Positions 31,745 to 45,599 of a stretch of 64,000 bases of DNA are shown one piece after another. This stretch comes from Hesseltinella vesiculosa (Eukaryota > Mucoromycota > Mucoromycetes > Mucorales > Cunninghamellaceae). Positions within the stretch are counted from its first letter, which is position 1. The number at the start of each line of letters is the position of its first letter. The stretch lies in NCBI GenBank assembly GCA_002104935.1, contig MCGT01000002.1:1364001-1428000 (forward strand), given 5' to 3'. The position numbers and the translations under genes are program-made. The notes under the pieces were generated by a model that saw only the letters and a program-made list of their open reading frames with translations, was not told the origin of the DNA and did not search any database.

Positions 31745-32359
31745 CATGGCTACCAGGTTCATAGTGAATGGTGAACTGTCGGACGTGGGGTGGTGGTGTT
31801 ATGGTGGGCATATTGCCGATGACGACGACGGGAGCGTGGCAGGCATCGACGACTGCCATGTTGCCGCTATGTTTGCCACGCACATTCCATGCCACGCACC
31901 AAGGCGGTTTTCCTGCGCAGCAGGCCATCGGGCAAGGTGGCTCGGACCTTCTCTTCGATACGTTCTTGGTGAGCAGGAGGTGGAGGGGGAGCAATGGCCT
32001 GCACACGCAGGGCATTGTTGGCCCAGTCAGAGTAGACGGTGAGGCAGGGCGTTCAAAAAGGTTGTCAGGACGACCCGGAGATCGCGGCTCGGGATAAAGT
32101 CATGGACAAAGTAATTCAACAGCCAATGACGCATCATGACGAACGTTCTATGACATTGGATAGAACAGTGAATGATGAGATGATTAGGTTGCATTTTCGG
32201 GGGGACGGACAGGTGGGGTTTACCTGATGCGGACGATTTTACGTTCAGGGCCATCGTTTTCCAATGCCCAACGGAAGCGAAGAATCAGCGGTTTGCAGTG
32301 CTGTGTAGGCGAGATGAAGCTTCGATAGGTCAAGAAAAAATCGGTCATAAAGTCGTAAT
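31745..32359 (-). pseudogene. decayed duplicate of a RasGEF N-terminal region
   Basis: Read on the minus strand, 32359-32224 is a 136-base exon-like block, the same length as exon 2 of the intact RasGEF at 55569-55704. About 35 of 46 residues agree (MTDFFLTYR, LILRFRW, ERKIVRIR). A retained GT-AG intron (32223-32148) follows, then RHWLLNYFVHDF and FLNALPH. The frame breaks just after that, about 20-30 residues are missing, and homology resumes (APPPPP, EEKVRATLP, LLRRKTA), hits a stop and shifts frame again to KHSGNMAV. The kept intron points to DNA-level duplication, not retroposition. No upstream exon or catalytic domain is present. Confidence 0.8.
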
Positions 32360-33420
32360 CTGCAGATCATGGCAAAAGGCGAGTGAGAACAAAAAAAAAA
32401 AAATCGCGCCCTTGTTTGGAAAAAAAAAGTTCCTGCAAAATAGCACATTGATTCTTTTCGTCAAGCATGATTTATACCAACCTCTTTTTTTTTATTCAAA
32501 AGATAGAGGTAACCCCCTACACATATGCCTGTGCTTTTCTTTTTTTTTGTTGTTGCCTCTTTAAGCCTACATGCTTTTTGCTCCACATAGTCATGTCTAA
32601 GAAGTCATGCGGTGAATATATTAGAGCATTTTTGGACTGTGTTTTTTGACGGGATCACCTGGGATTCTTCACTTTTTTAAATAGCTGGTCCTCTTCCATT
32701 GTGCATCAGGGCTTGGGTGTGTTAGACAAGAGCTACAAAGTCATAAAAGGCACTGTGTAATGTTCATATCCATGAAGTTTCTGAACCTCCTCGTTTATTT
32801 ACGATCCTGTCGCTGATGAGCTGTGCAACTTTTGGTGTCAAAGCTGTAGATATTCCAGCCAATTGCTCGAAGATGAAGCACGTGTGTAGTGTCATAACGC
32901 TCATTTCGATCGCACATGATTGACGCTAGACAATGACACCTGTGTAATTAAAAAAGAGAATGACGGTTTTAACCCTCTTTTTTTTTTTCCCGCAACAGTG
33001 ATGATATCATCAACACTGTGATTTTGTTCGTGACGGCAACCACATAATATACACTTTCATTTGCCAAGCATCACTTGCGCACAAACTCAGGCATACGCCT
33101 TCTCTGACTTCCTTATCTTACCCTTTCTTCCTCTTACTGGCCTACAGCTTTTCCTACCATATCTACTCAACCAGTCCTTGTAAAACCCTAGTAAAACTAT
33201 GAATTTACTCATTCAACGTGGCTCTACATTGACCAGCTATACACTCACTCTGCCATTATTTCTGTTGACCTTTTCTTTCCAAATCGGGAATTCGCCTTTC
33301 ACCCGTCGTCATGGGTGAAAGCTTGCAATTGTTATTCAATCCTTCTGAAAATTGTGCTGTCACCTACAAAATCTATTTTTTATTTGTGGTTTCAAAGAGA
33401 ATTCATTAGCTTCCCTAACA

Positions 33421-33771
33421 TCAGAAAGTCGATGGTTTTACGATTCTAGGCTTGGCCACCGGGCCAGGCTCAACTGAGCGGTCAGCAAATTTAAAATGTC
33501 CTGCAATTTTTTTTTCTTCATCTTTTTCTTGAACATAGGTTAAAACGCAGCCTCTTGGATGGAGCCCAGAGACCAAATCTGAACAGTCTACTGCATGGGC
33601 ATCGACATTTGTCAAAAAAAAAATAAAAAAAGCCTAGGCCATGGCAGAATTCCAGACACTGGCCTGTTGCCCTTGATCCGGCACCCTCGTCAAGGCGCTT
33701 TTTTCCGCGCAAATGATTAAGCTTAAAAATGACGCCAGAATGATCGGGAGGAGTTGAGGCTGTGTCGTCAT
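33421..33771 (-). CDS. weak candidate: small secreted protein, 2 exons
   Basis: If exons 33660-33771 and 33421-33587 are joined (donor A|GTGTCT, acceptor GCAGTAG) a 92-residue protein results. It starts MTTQPQLLPIILASFLSLII, which resembles a signal peptide, and its mature part has a CSDLVSGLHPRGC stretch. The donor is weak, there is no relative in the window and it lies in a repeat-rich desert. It may be chance. Confidence 0.25.
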
Positions 33772-36234
33772 TATATTGAAACTAGAAGTATCAGTAAAGT
33801 TCACGACGTTGACAAGTGGTGACATTGAAAAAGAGAAAAAGTCATCATAGTGAGCAACTTGCACTTGCTCGTGAGAATAGGCGTTGCCAGAAAAAAACCT
33901 GTCTGTGCAATATCACCCATTTTTCCGATGCTCCTGGCTTCTCCTGCCTTCACCCCCCCCCAAATAGAAATCCACCTCCTTCTCTTACATTGTCTGGTTT
34001 AAAAAAAAAAAAGCCTGCCACCCAACCTGCAGCCAAAACGCATCACCTGATCAGGTGAGTCGTCACCGACGTCGTGTGCACAAGGACCAGCATCTGGGCG
34101 GAGTTAAACCGGCGGCGGGTGCAACCAGTTTGGCAGGCGGTTAGTGAACCCCATGATGAACACCTTTCAGGACAACCTCGTTGTTGCCAAAGTCATCAGT
34201 GTTTTTTAGAGTTGGATCCATACATCATACGTGAACTTTCTTTCGGGACAAAAAAAATAGCGAGGTGGCTAATTTTTTTGCCTGACCAGAAGACCCAACG
34301 GACAAGGATGTAAACGGGTGGGCCCACTTTTTTTAATTTCTTTGTTTCAGGACAAACTCAAAGCTACGAGTATTCCCGGTGGTGCATTTTATTTTTTTTT
34401 TGGGCCGAGGCATTGGCATGAATCCAACAATGAATATATTTTATAATACCTGCCAACTATCCACTCTCATAAAACGAGATCGTGTTCTCCAGAAAAAAAA
34501 AAAAGTCGCCTCCTTGCTCGCTCGATTGTGAAGAAAAAAAGCTTTTCCGCCACGCTGATAATTAGGAGAGAACTTTTTTTTTGTTCATAAATTAAGGTTA
34601 TTTTGAAGGGTCACGCTCGGTTGAAAGGAAAAAGGAGTCAAGTTTGACATGAAAACGACGGATTCAGAAGAGGTGGGTAATTCAGCATAGGCGACCAAGA
34701 AGAATTGGGGGAAGGTATCAATGGTTTCCATGATAGCTATGCCACTGACATGTTTATGACCTGAAAGACAGCAAGTGACCTCCATCCATCGCTGAGATAT
34801 CTTTTTTGTGTACTGATACGATCCTTTTTTATTATAGATGCAAGACTTCAGCCTAAAGCCCGCCACGTGCAACCAGCCAGGTTTTTTTTTCTCGCGCGCT
34901 TCCTGTCAGTGAGAGACATGAAAGGACCTCAAAAGATATGGTTGCAAGGGTATGCGCCATTTTTATTATCAAAGGGCTGTCCAACCGCATCCATAAATAT
35001 CACCCTCTCTGTTGCTAGTTGATCGTGTACACCAAAGGACAACGTCAGCAGGCGGACGATGCTGCAATCATTGGCAGGTTTTTTTTTCTTGTGTACCAAA
35101 TGCTGTATCACTTTCAAAACGCATGTCCACGCGTGTATTATCGTTTGCCAAGGAAATGGGCGTCGCTTTAGCTCATTTATGTGAGCCATGCGTTTCCTTT
35201 TTATTATAAAAAATCGGGGACTAGAGTTAAAGCGGCCACCGCATCCAAAGAAAGGTCAATGCCCAAGAAGGTGGGACAAAAAAAAGTTGAGACTCGTGGC
35301 AAATTTGCCTTTGTTTTTTTCTTTATAAACTGTTCCTCAGAGACTTTCCTTTTACTTCAACCCTCAGCCATGATTTTTTTTTCATTAATTGCATCATGGG
35401 AGGTAAAAAGGCAAGAGGCTCCTGACCTGTGCGAGGATGCGTTTTGTTCCTTTTGTTCTTGGATCCTAAAAAAAGAAATGAACCCATGGTTTCCCATCTT
35501 TTTTTTTTTTTTTTTACAATCCAAGCTTGTGTGGCTGTGACACAAATTGTAGATCTCCTTTGGTTATTTGTTTAGTCTACGTGTAACACGAGCGAATGAC
35601 CCCGCTTTTTTTTATATTGTCAAGCGCAAGCCGAGATGTTGGGATGAGAAGCATGCACCACATGACCAAAAAGCTTCTCTGTGTGTCAAGAAGTTTCTTT
35701 TTTTTTTATGTGTTTGTTCATCAAATCATGTGGGGAAAGAACTTGTCCAAAAACAAGCACCGATCTATTGTTAGATCGTGAGTTTCAATCGACTTTTTTT
35801 TGAAAGGAAAATTTGTTCACCCCCAAAAGTTACGTTTGCCCAAAGTAAAAGAAAAAAAAAGAATGACTTGAACAATGACAAGCTGTGACATTTTTTTTAT
35901 TGTCGAGTTGAGGAGGGTCCTTTGAAAAGAGAAGGGGGTGATATCAAACAGAAAAAAAAGGTGAATGTACATAGCAAAAAAAAAAGGGGGGGATAAAGAG
36001 CTCTTGATCAACAAGAGCAGATGCTCAAATCCAGTGTTAAAAAAATGGACCAAGTCATCCAAGCATGAATGAAGGTAAAAAAAAAAAAACGTGGGGCTTA
36101 AAAAAATGGGGAATAAATATGAATCGGGATGGTGATTGAGTACGTATAAAAAACGAGGTGGTTTGCCCTTGGGTTAGGGGATCATCATAAAAAAAAATGA
36201 AGTGAGGGGCACAAAAAAAAAAAAAGTAATGATC

Positions 36235-37487
36235 TCAATCCAGCTGGGGATCACCAGGTTGAACATCATCGTGGAGTATGGACCGAAGAATGGCACAGCG
36301 TCGTTCCAGCATGGTCAAGAAGCCTTGCATCTGCTGATGATTCATGCGGCTGAGTAGGCTCTTGAAGCGGGTATCATCGAAATCGCTCCACTCTTTGGAA
36401 GAGGATTGCAGCGGCAGGATGGCTTGGGCTGGGACAGACTCGGCGGCAACAGGATGCAAGGGAGCGGCAATGATTGAAGAAATCGAAGTGTCGGCGGTGG
36501 GCGCAGTGAGCTTGCGTCGCTTGGTTGACTTTTTGGACACAGGGGCGGCAGGCCGATCATGACCATAGGGCTTGCTGAAATCCACACATGTTTCACACAG
36601 AGGCTGGCCAAGGCGATCAGTAGCAGCGACAGTCAGGGTAGGTTGCTGACAATGGGCACAGTAAGAGGCGGTATAGGTGTCATGGTGATAGAGGGGACGG
36701 ACCAGGTCTTGGGTGGTGGTGGTGGGATGACGAGGCTAGCTGGCGGGTGACTAGGGGAAGCGGTAGTGGATCTCTTTTTTGAGTGGGTAGCCGAGTCTGA
36801 GGGCGAGGTGGGGGTGGCAGCTTGTTTTTGTTTTTGAGACAGCTGATGCTGTTTTTGGCGCACATGCAGAGGGCGGTGGTTGCCATATTGCTTATAGTAG
36901 AGCCCACAGGCGTTGCATAAAAAGTGGACTCGGTCGGGCGTGCGGCGCCAGAGTGGGGTGGAGGTGACATGACAGTTGGAGCATTCTAGTTGACGGGAGC
37001 GTTGAGGGGTGGAGGCAGAGGGTTTGGAGATGGCTTTGGGAGACACTGTCTCACGGGCAGGTTCTTGCTGCAGGGAAGAGGGGGCAGGCGTCATGGTGGA
37101 TGGGAGATGGGCGGGTATACATAAGCTGGGATGAGCTTGTTGGTTGGGGTCATTGTCAAATTGGACAAACTGATCAAATTCCATCGAGGTGGGCAAAGAG
37201 TAGGCGGTGGTGGCTGGCATGGGCTGAGCAGAAGTGTGCGCTGGCTGGTCTTGTTGGCCATACAGGGCCTGAAGCACATTCATAGGCACGCTTTGGAATG
37301 TGTTGGGATGAAAGTACATGGACTGTGGCGAGTAGTCTAAGGAGTCGTTGGAGGAAGTGGGTGAGGGAAAGTTGCTGAAGGCTTGTCCTTCGGATGAGGG
37401 TGAAGGCAGTGGTTGTTGGACGAGATGAGAGAAGGCTTCCTTGGTGAAAAAATATTCACTGTTGCTCACTTGTTCGATTTTCACCAT
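36235..37487 (-). CDS. GATA-type zinc-finger transcription factor with an apparent one-base frameshift
   Basis: From ATG 37487 the frame runs 284 residues to 36633. A canonical GATA finger lies at about 169-194 (C-x2-C-x18-C-x2-C, with [11 protein letters not shown] and CNACGLYYK), followed by the basic RPLHVRQKQ. The N-terminal half is Ser/Pro/Gln-rich, as in activation regions. In the next frame, from about 36720 to 36235, translation continues with ASYCAHC-x17-CETC, a second C-x2-C-x17-C-x2-C pattern of GATA-finger spacing, then the basic [10 protein letters not shown] and a helical C-terminus. Adding one base in the C-rich stretch near 36705-36720 would join both into 417 residues. No intron fits. 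A TATA box lies about 85-95 bases upstream of the start. Confidence 0.75.
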
Positions 37488-37570
37488 CAAGGAATAAGAT
37501 AAAAGAAATAGGTATTGTTGAAAAAGAGAGGAAGAAAAAAAAAAAAGAATGGAAAAAGCGCAAGCGGACC

Positions 37571-37582
37571 TTTTTATATAAG
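37571..37582 (-). promoter_or_regulatory. TATA box of the GATA factor gene
   Basis: CTTATATAAAAA on the minus strand, 84-95 bases upstream of the start codon, with an A-run just upstream. Confidence 0.5.
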
Positions 37583-37589
37583 AGGACAA

Positions 37590-40140
37590 AAAAAAAAAAA
37601 AAAGAGAGGAGTCAAGCACGACTCTTTCAAAAAGGCCATCCCTTAATTTCAAGAGCCGCGTAGTCAGACTCAACCAATGACAGGAGAGGATTGTCCCCAT
37701 CACGCCTAAAAAGGTACATTCACCCCTGGCAAGGTTTTCGTGAATGGCAACTGTGATTCAAGACGATGGTTTTTGTGTAGTTAAAGAAATGGGGGGAGTA
37801 AAAAAAAAACACCGCGCACCTCCAAATAGAACTACACTTAGACAAACCAAAGGCAATTCCGGGGGGTGGGTTTTCCTTTTTTTTTTTTTTTTTAGAATGC
37901 CTGTATAAAAAAAGAAAGTAAGAGCACGCACACGAAAGAAGTAAACACCAATGTGAACTTGCCCCATCCACCTTTTTATTGTTATTCTACCATGGCTCTT
38001 CTCTATTTAGCGATTGAGAACGAGGTCCTGAACCTGCCCATAGCGCTGCTTTGAGCCATGAGTTGCATAGGTGGTCTTTTAAAATAGGACCGCTGTTCAG
38101 CAATGGTGCCCTTGGATCAGATCCACATCTCTGGGGATTGCCTTTTCCTCATCTTCGCGCGCTCAAAAAAAAAAAACGAAGGCATTGGGTTGGTCATCAT
38201 GACTAGCCAGCTTTTTTATCTGGCCAATGGTATGCGAGGAACTAATCACTTTTATGAAAACGCTGAGCGCAAGAAAGTATAAAGTAAAAAAAAAAAAAAA
38301 CCAGGCAGAATAGTCATTGGTGGAAGATATCCAACTTTTTTTTTACCAGCTTCTTTTTGCATGCCTTTTTTGGTTGCTTGTCATACAAAAGATGGATGGC
38401 GACATTGGGCTAAAGAATAGGCGGGTCCACCGTTTCTTTTTTCTTTTTTTTTTTTTTTTTTCGAAGCCCTTGTTTTGTCTTGACTCACTTTTTTCTTTAC
38501 TCTTTTCATCGCATTTTTAACTTTCGAAATAGTAAAAAAAAAAGTTCTATGCAAGGAGTGAAAAAATCGTCGCCGCTGTAGGGTCTGTTCCTATTCATGT
38601 TGAAGTATACCATTGACCCCCTTGATTTTATGGCAAAACTTGCCTTCAAATTCTTATTGTGCATTGGGTTTTTTTTATATAAAAAGTCTTATTGTAAAAA
38701 GCAAATCTTATCTGGCGTTTGTGGCACCTCCTTTTTAAAATGAGGTGTCTTTTTGAATGATCTTTTTTTTTTTTTGTGGGGTGGGAGTGAGTACAAATGA
38801 GACACTCGATCGAAACAAACTTTTTTCTCAATGAGAAATTTCCATTGGTCCCATACTCTTTTTTATAATATTTGCATAAATACGAAAACGTCTGTTCTTC
38901 TCACTCTCAACAAAATAGAACCTCCCCCAGGAACTTTCTTTTCGTTACCAAACGGTGGTACCTGAAAAAAAGACAGCCTCTCCTGATCAATTGAAACCTC
39001 TGTGTTCCAACGAATGAAACCCAGATGGCGCTCTTTAAAACTCTCGCCAAGAAAGCTTCAAAATGAAATATTGGTTGCCATGGTAACATATCGCTGTAGG
39101 AGAGCCCTCAGGTTTCTTCTTCGAGAGGTACAATAGAACTAGAAAAAAGAATGTGCATTTGACTGCATGAGAACCTGATTTTTGAGAGTACGTTTTTGGT
39201 GCATTAAAAAAACGATTGATTTCTGTGTGTCAACTTTGAAAAAAAATGGGGGTGACGAGGGTGAACACAGAAATCAAAAAAGGGAGGGCAGAGGCAATGA
39301 CGCTCAGGCTTATTGCAGTTTCATACACAAAAAAAATTTTTTTATGAAATAATTGGGGCAAAAATGACGAAAGCAAGAGGTGGCATCCATGGAAGCAATA
39401 GGAGCAAGCTTCTTTTGGATTTGCCCTCGTTTTTTTTTCTGACTTTCTGAGAGCAACCGTGCTTTGCATTGATACACGGTTGAACGGCTAGTTCTCCTAA
39501 TAGCCAAGCTGGTCTTGCAGGTCCCTTTTTGTTTTACCATAATTTTTCCTCATGAAAATGCAGTTAATGCTGATCGGCTTTGCCCTCAAATATATCCCTC
39601 TCCCACTCCTTTCACCTTGAAAGGGGAGCACGATTTTACAGAGATAATCTTTGAATCGGCATACCGCCAATGATCTAACCACCAACGCCATCCTCCTTTA
39701 TTTCACCTATCAATAAATGACTGGGATCAAAAAAAACGGTGATCTCCAAGGATACACAAAAAGAAAGAACCAAACAGAGCCTTGGCCAAGAGTTACACAT
39801 TGTTCACGTTTTTTTTCGTTGCATTTGCATTTTACGATAAGGAAATCGGTCCAACGTTTCTAGATCGGCATACACCATATTTGTTAACACCATTGACGAT
39901 CTCCCTCTCTCTTTCTTGTGTGTCCATTGCTAAAGCACCTATAGTAAATTGGCGCATTCTCTTTCCCCCCTCTTGGTGCCCCCCCCCCTCACCTTCTTTT
40001 TCAAGTTCACTCTTCCGTTTTTCATTGTGTCCCCATGTTTCTTAGAAGCAATAAAAAAAATCACGGTATACATGCCTAAATTTAATCCCCATCCTGTGCC
40101 ACCAGATCAAAAAAAAAAAGAGCCAAGGGGTAGCATAGAT
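37590..40140. other. 2.5-kb intergenic region, no gene recognised
   Basis: AT-rich with many homopolymers. The open frames are short or low complexity. No repeat shared with other parts of the window was noticed. Confidence 0.45.
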
Positions 40141-42156
<2,016 letters not shown>

Positions 42157-42287
42157 GGCAAAAAAAAAAAAAAAAGCAGGTTCACAAAATAAAAAGGGAC
42201 TGGGGTGGATATATTTTAAAAAAGTAACAATACAATGATGGAGGGGTAGGGCTGAGATTACAGAGCAGGGAAGGTAAGCTACAGTTA

Positions 42288-42653
42288 ATGGCTGATATGA
42301 ACCTTTTTGAAATGAGTAAGAACAATAACGAAGATTCCAAGAAGGAAAACGCAACCCAAAAGTCTTGGCCTTTTTCAAGGGCGGCGCGGTTTGAAAACAG
42401 CGTTTTGTCGATGGCTGCCTTCATCCTGTCCCCAAAAAAAATGGACGGCATTGACAGGCTCAGCATTTGGACTGATCAATTTGCAATGTTCTTCCAGGAG
42501 ATTGGATGTGAGTCTCCCAAAATCAAAAAAAAAAAAAAAAAAAAAAAAAAGCCAACAACGGCTGGCTTCATCATTTCAGCCAAGGCAGGTGACCACGGCC
42601 GGCGTTCCATGATTCTCACAGCCCATGGTGACACACTGATGAGATCTGCATGA
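42288..42653 (+). CDS. small protein of unknown function, 97 residues, 2 exons
   Basis: Exons 42288-42507 and 42580-42653 join in frame across a 72-base intron with a strong GTGAGT donor and CATTTCAG acceptor. The protein starts MADMNLFEMSKNN, is charged at the N-terminus, has a moderately hydrophobic middle (LSMAAFILSP, FAMFFQEIG) and ends HGDTLMRSA. The gene sits divergently to VPS4 (131 bases between start codons) and converges on the Sls1-like gene. Reading straight through the intron would add a run of lysines, so splicing is likely. I do not recognise a family. The evidence is the splice signals and frame only. Confidence 0.5.
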   Translation: MADMNLFEMSKNNNEDSKKENATQKSWPFSRAARFENSVLSMAAFILSPKKMDGIDRLSIWTDQFAMFFQEIGCESPKIKKKKKKKKKPTTAGFIISAKAGDHGRRSMILTAHGDTLMRSA

Positions 42654-42730
42654 AAAAAAATGGAGGCCAAAGGTCATGTCATTTTTGGGACCGCCATTTC
42701 ATTGCTCCTAGTAAAAGTTTATTGCAACAA

Positions 42731-45047
42731 CTATTTCTTAAAGGACCATTGGTTTGCCAAGGAGACTAGACTACTCCAAAAGCTTGGCCATTGATCCAGC
42801 CCCTGGGTCATAGAAGTCATCTACCATAGGAAAAAAAGTTGAGTATCTCCCATGATCAATGGCGACAAGGATCACTTTACCTTCATTTCGGCTCGCCTTG
42901 TGCATGTTTCTTGTTCACTAATGTAATTCAAAGTCACTTCGTTGTCACCCAGTTTGTATCTAGACTCGTTATTGAACGTGATGCCAAGAAGTGTCATTGC
43001 ATGCTGATCCCAAAAATCCGGGCATCGAAGATCGGAAAAGCTAAAAGCGGACAAGAGAATGAGAGTTTTGTTCCTGGGTCAAAAAATTCTATTTCCCTAC
43101 CTTGCCAGACGGCATTCATTGATCAAGTCTTGGATCGGTGAGGGCAAATCCTGGTCAAATTCTTTTAGTCGTGTGGCCACCAATCGCACGTCCACATTGC
43201 TAGGATACAGAGAAAAAAAAATCAGCGTGAAAGTCAAAGTGTAGTTGATCGGTTCTCTGTTTTACCCGCCAAGTTGCAGTAAATCGATCATTGTATGCTT
43301 GCGGCTACCCACTACTTGATCAAAGACCAAGGACCCGTCCTGCTGTTCCACAAAGGCCAATTGCAACCGTTCCAGGGGTGTGGACCAGGATGTTCTGGCA
43401 TCGGTCTCGTCCACAAATCGGCCGACGCGTGACGAGGCAATGTAATCTACTTTGACCACCCGACGATGGAAACCTTCATTGAGGGGCAAAGGTACCAACG
43501 AGGAACGCACTTTGTTGGATGGATTGCTAGAGAGGAATGCAGAGATGAGACCCTTTGTCAACAGCAATGGCAAGAAAAGACGCTACCCTGTGTAGAATCG
43601 GCGATGTTTGCCAGGTGTTTGGAAGAATTTCTGCAGCCCGTTCACATCAAAGGAGCCTTGCAAGCCAGGAACGAGTAAGTTAGGATGAATAGGCTGATCG
43701 GCAGGATTTTCAAAGAGCAAATGACCAAATCTAGCGCAAAGATCAAACGACGGTGATGAGGTTGGTTTTGATTCTCCATTCTCTCTTACAGCGCTTCTAA
43801 ACGGACAGAGCCGTTACTGTCCTCCTCGATAGACAACGTCTTCTCTAGATGTTCCTTGATGCCTAGTTCGGTCAAAATGTCTGTCGACCTGCTTGAGAAG
43901 AATCTGGTTCGTCAGTGCCCATTTTTTTTAATGCTGTCAACCTTGCTCACGTACCCGTCCAAGGGGGAAAATGCGTTTTCTTGGCTTTGACCATGGGCAG
44001 CCAGTCGGCTCCAGCCAAGGGTCGACATGGTGAGCGGCATGGTGGCAGAGTCGTGCAGGGGTAAGAGGCAGAGTGGTTCGGAGGTGGAGGCTGGGAATCG
44101 TTGGATAAGAGTCACGTCGGCCGATTGCAAAGATGGCTGGGTGGTCAGCCCATGCTGACATATAAAATAAAATGAGGATTTGGCCACGGTAATGGAAAAA
44201 CAGCACTCACGTCAGTCATTAGCACTGCTAGCATCCGCTTGGCACGATCCAGCTTTTCTTTAGACTTGGCTGTCATAGAGATCTATCGATGGCGAATGTC
44301 AGATGCAGCGTGTGGAAGGAAAGAGGCAGTTACCTTGTCGTTGTCGAGAGAGAGATAGACGCCGGTCAAAGTGGACATGTCGTCCAAGAGGGGTTGGGTC
44401 ATCTTTTGGAAGGTGGGGGTGGTGGACTGGTCGGGAGTGGTCAGGCGAACTTGCTGTCTTTCAAGAGCCAGGGCATCTTGTACAGCTTTTTTGACAGGCT
44501 CCATGGAGCGTTTTGGCGACACCAACGTACATTGGCCATCGGCAATGTTGATCATGATGTTCACACTGGGGTACCTGGCTTCAATGTCGCGGAAGACTTG
44601 ACCATTGTCAGACACAGCAAAGAAGAGTTCATCAGGGGCCAGTTGGATCTGATGTTGGATGGTGTGCTTGCGATCGCGTTCTTGCTGCAAAAACTGACGT
44701 TCCCGGGTGGTGACTTGCCAGTCTTCCAAGATCTGTTGAATCAGCTCGGCTTTGCGGCTCATGGGCTTTCTGCCAGACTGGCGGATGAACAATTTCAGTT
44801 GAGGAACGTTGAATCGACTGCCAAGCTCGGACTCTAGCTTGTTGTATTGTGTTTCTGTAGGTAGGACGGGTTTGGCTGGTCGCAGTGATTTGATCTCGTC
44901 CAACACGGCCGCATCGACCGGTGGATGGTGCTGGTTGAAACACAAGGAGGACGCGATCCCCCGATGCTGCAGCCCATTGTTAGCTGCATGGGCTGATCTC
45001 TGGTAAAACTGTTTTAAATAAGCGTGGCGGAACAATGCTGTAGCCAT
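42731..45047 (-). CDS. SLS1: Sls1-like mitochondrial inner-membrane protein, 9 exons
   Basis: Exons: 44334-45047, 44211-44282, 43955-44154, 43790-43888, 43587-43730, 43266-43526, 43101-43199, 42881-43040, 42731-42820. These encode 612 residues with all phases closing. The N-terminus is rich in Arg/His/Gln and poor in acids, as in a mitochondrial presequence. A SAP-like stretch (PQLKLFIRQSGRKPMSRKAE) and KH-like segments follow (for example VNIMINIADGQCTLVSP), resembling Sls1, which couples mitochondrial transcription and translation at the inner membrane in yeast. The FGHLLFENP and YTGNPSNKVRSSL stretches are formed across junctions. The first ATG is at 45047. Assignment is by overall pattern and is less certain than for VPS4. 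Confidence 0.65.
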
Positions 45048-45599
45048 GTGTTGAAGAGTTAGCCCAAGCAAGGAAGGTGAAGAAAATCAAGAGCCACCAG
45101 AGGACAAACAAAAAAAAAACCTCCCCCCCCAGGTTTGATTCTCCGCCTGAGCCTGTTACAGTATTAGCTGTCGCTCGACTTGTGATCTTGGTACAGATTT
45201 GCTGGAAACACCGTAAACGGGCACTTTATTGTTTAAAGGCAAAATCTGTTTCATTTGGCAGATGCACGCCATCAGCGCCAACCTCGATTTGGCAATGAAT
45301 GATCCCAGGTTTAGAAAGTATGCTTAGGCGATCGCTGCAGATTTTTTTTTTCCACGAGGATCCTTCCAGGGAGAGCGAGGCGATTTACCGAAGTAGGGGA
45401 GCCGCTAAGACAAAAAAAAAGAAGGCGGTGCTCATTGATCCAACAGAGAAGTGTGACAGAAGGTGGCTCAGCATCATAAGATGGCCAGCCATGACACTGA
45501 CCGGTTTATTAAAAGTGTTGTACATTTAAGATGATTGTAAAAATACACAAATGAGGGGTGACAGCAGGAAGGAGGGGTGACAGAAGGAGAGACAAAGAG
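45048..45599. other. intergenic, no gene recognised
   Basis: Contains the upstream region of the Sls1-like gene and the 3' flank of the EF-hand gene. No coding region is supported. Confidence 0.4.

Larger units (their letters stand above)
28436..36234. other. 7.8-kb gene desert with repeats and relics
   Basis: Apart from the repeats, one RasGEF-like pseudogene and one weak secreted-protein candidate listed separately, I see no supportable gene. Sequence is AT-rich with many homopolymers and scattered short ORFs of low complexity. The 29700-30300 part is more GC-rich but its frames are broken. Confidence 0.5.

Noticed and set aside
32813..32820. CTGATGAG box suggesting a hammerhead ribozyme
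   Set aside because: No matching GAAA core or pairing stems follow. The same box at about 42636 also lacks them.
43587..43790. Apparent frameshift in the Sls1-like gene
   Set aside because: It vanished when the 59-base intron (43731-43789) was placed correctly; the joined frame closes.
45125..45150. GGTTTGATTCTCC resembling a tRNA T-arm
   Set aside because: No acceptor stem or anticodon arm can be folded around it. No tRNA was found in the window.
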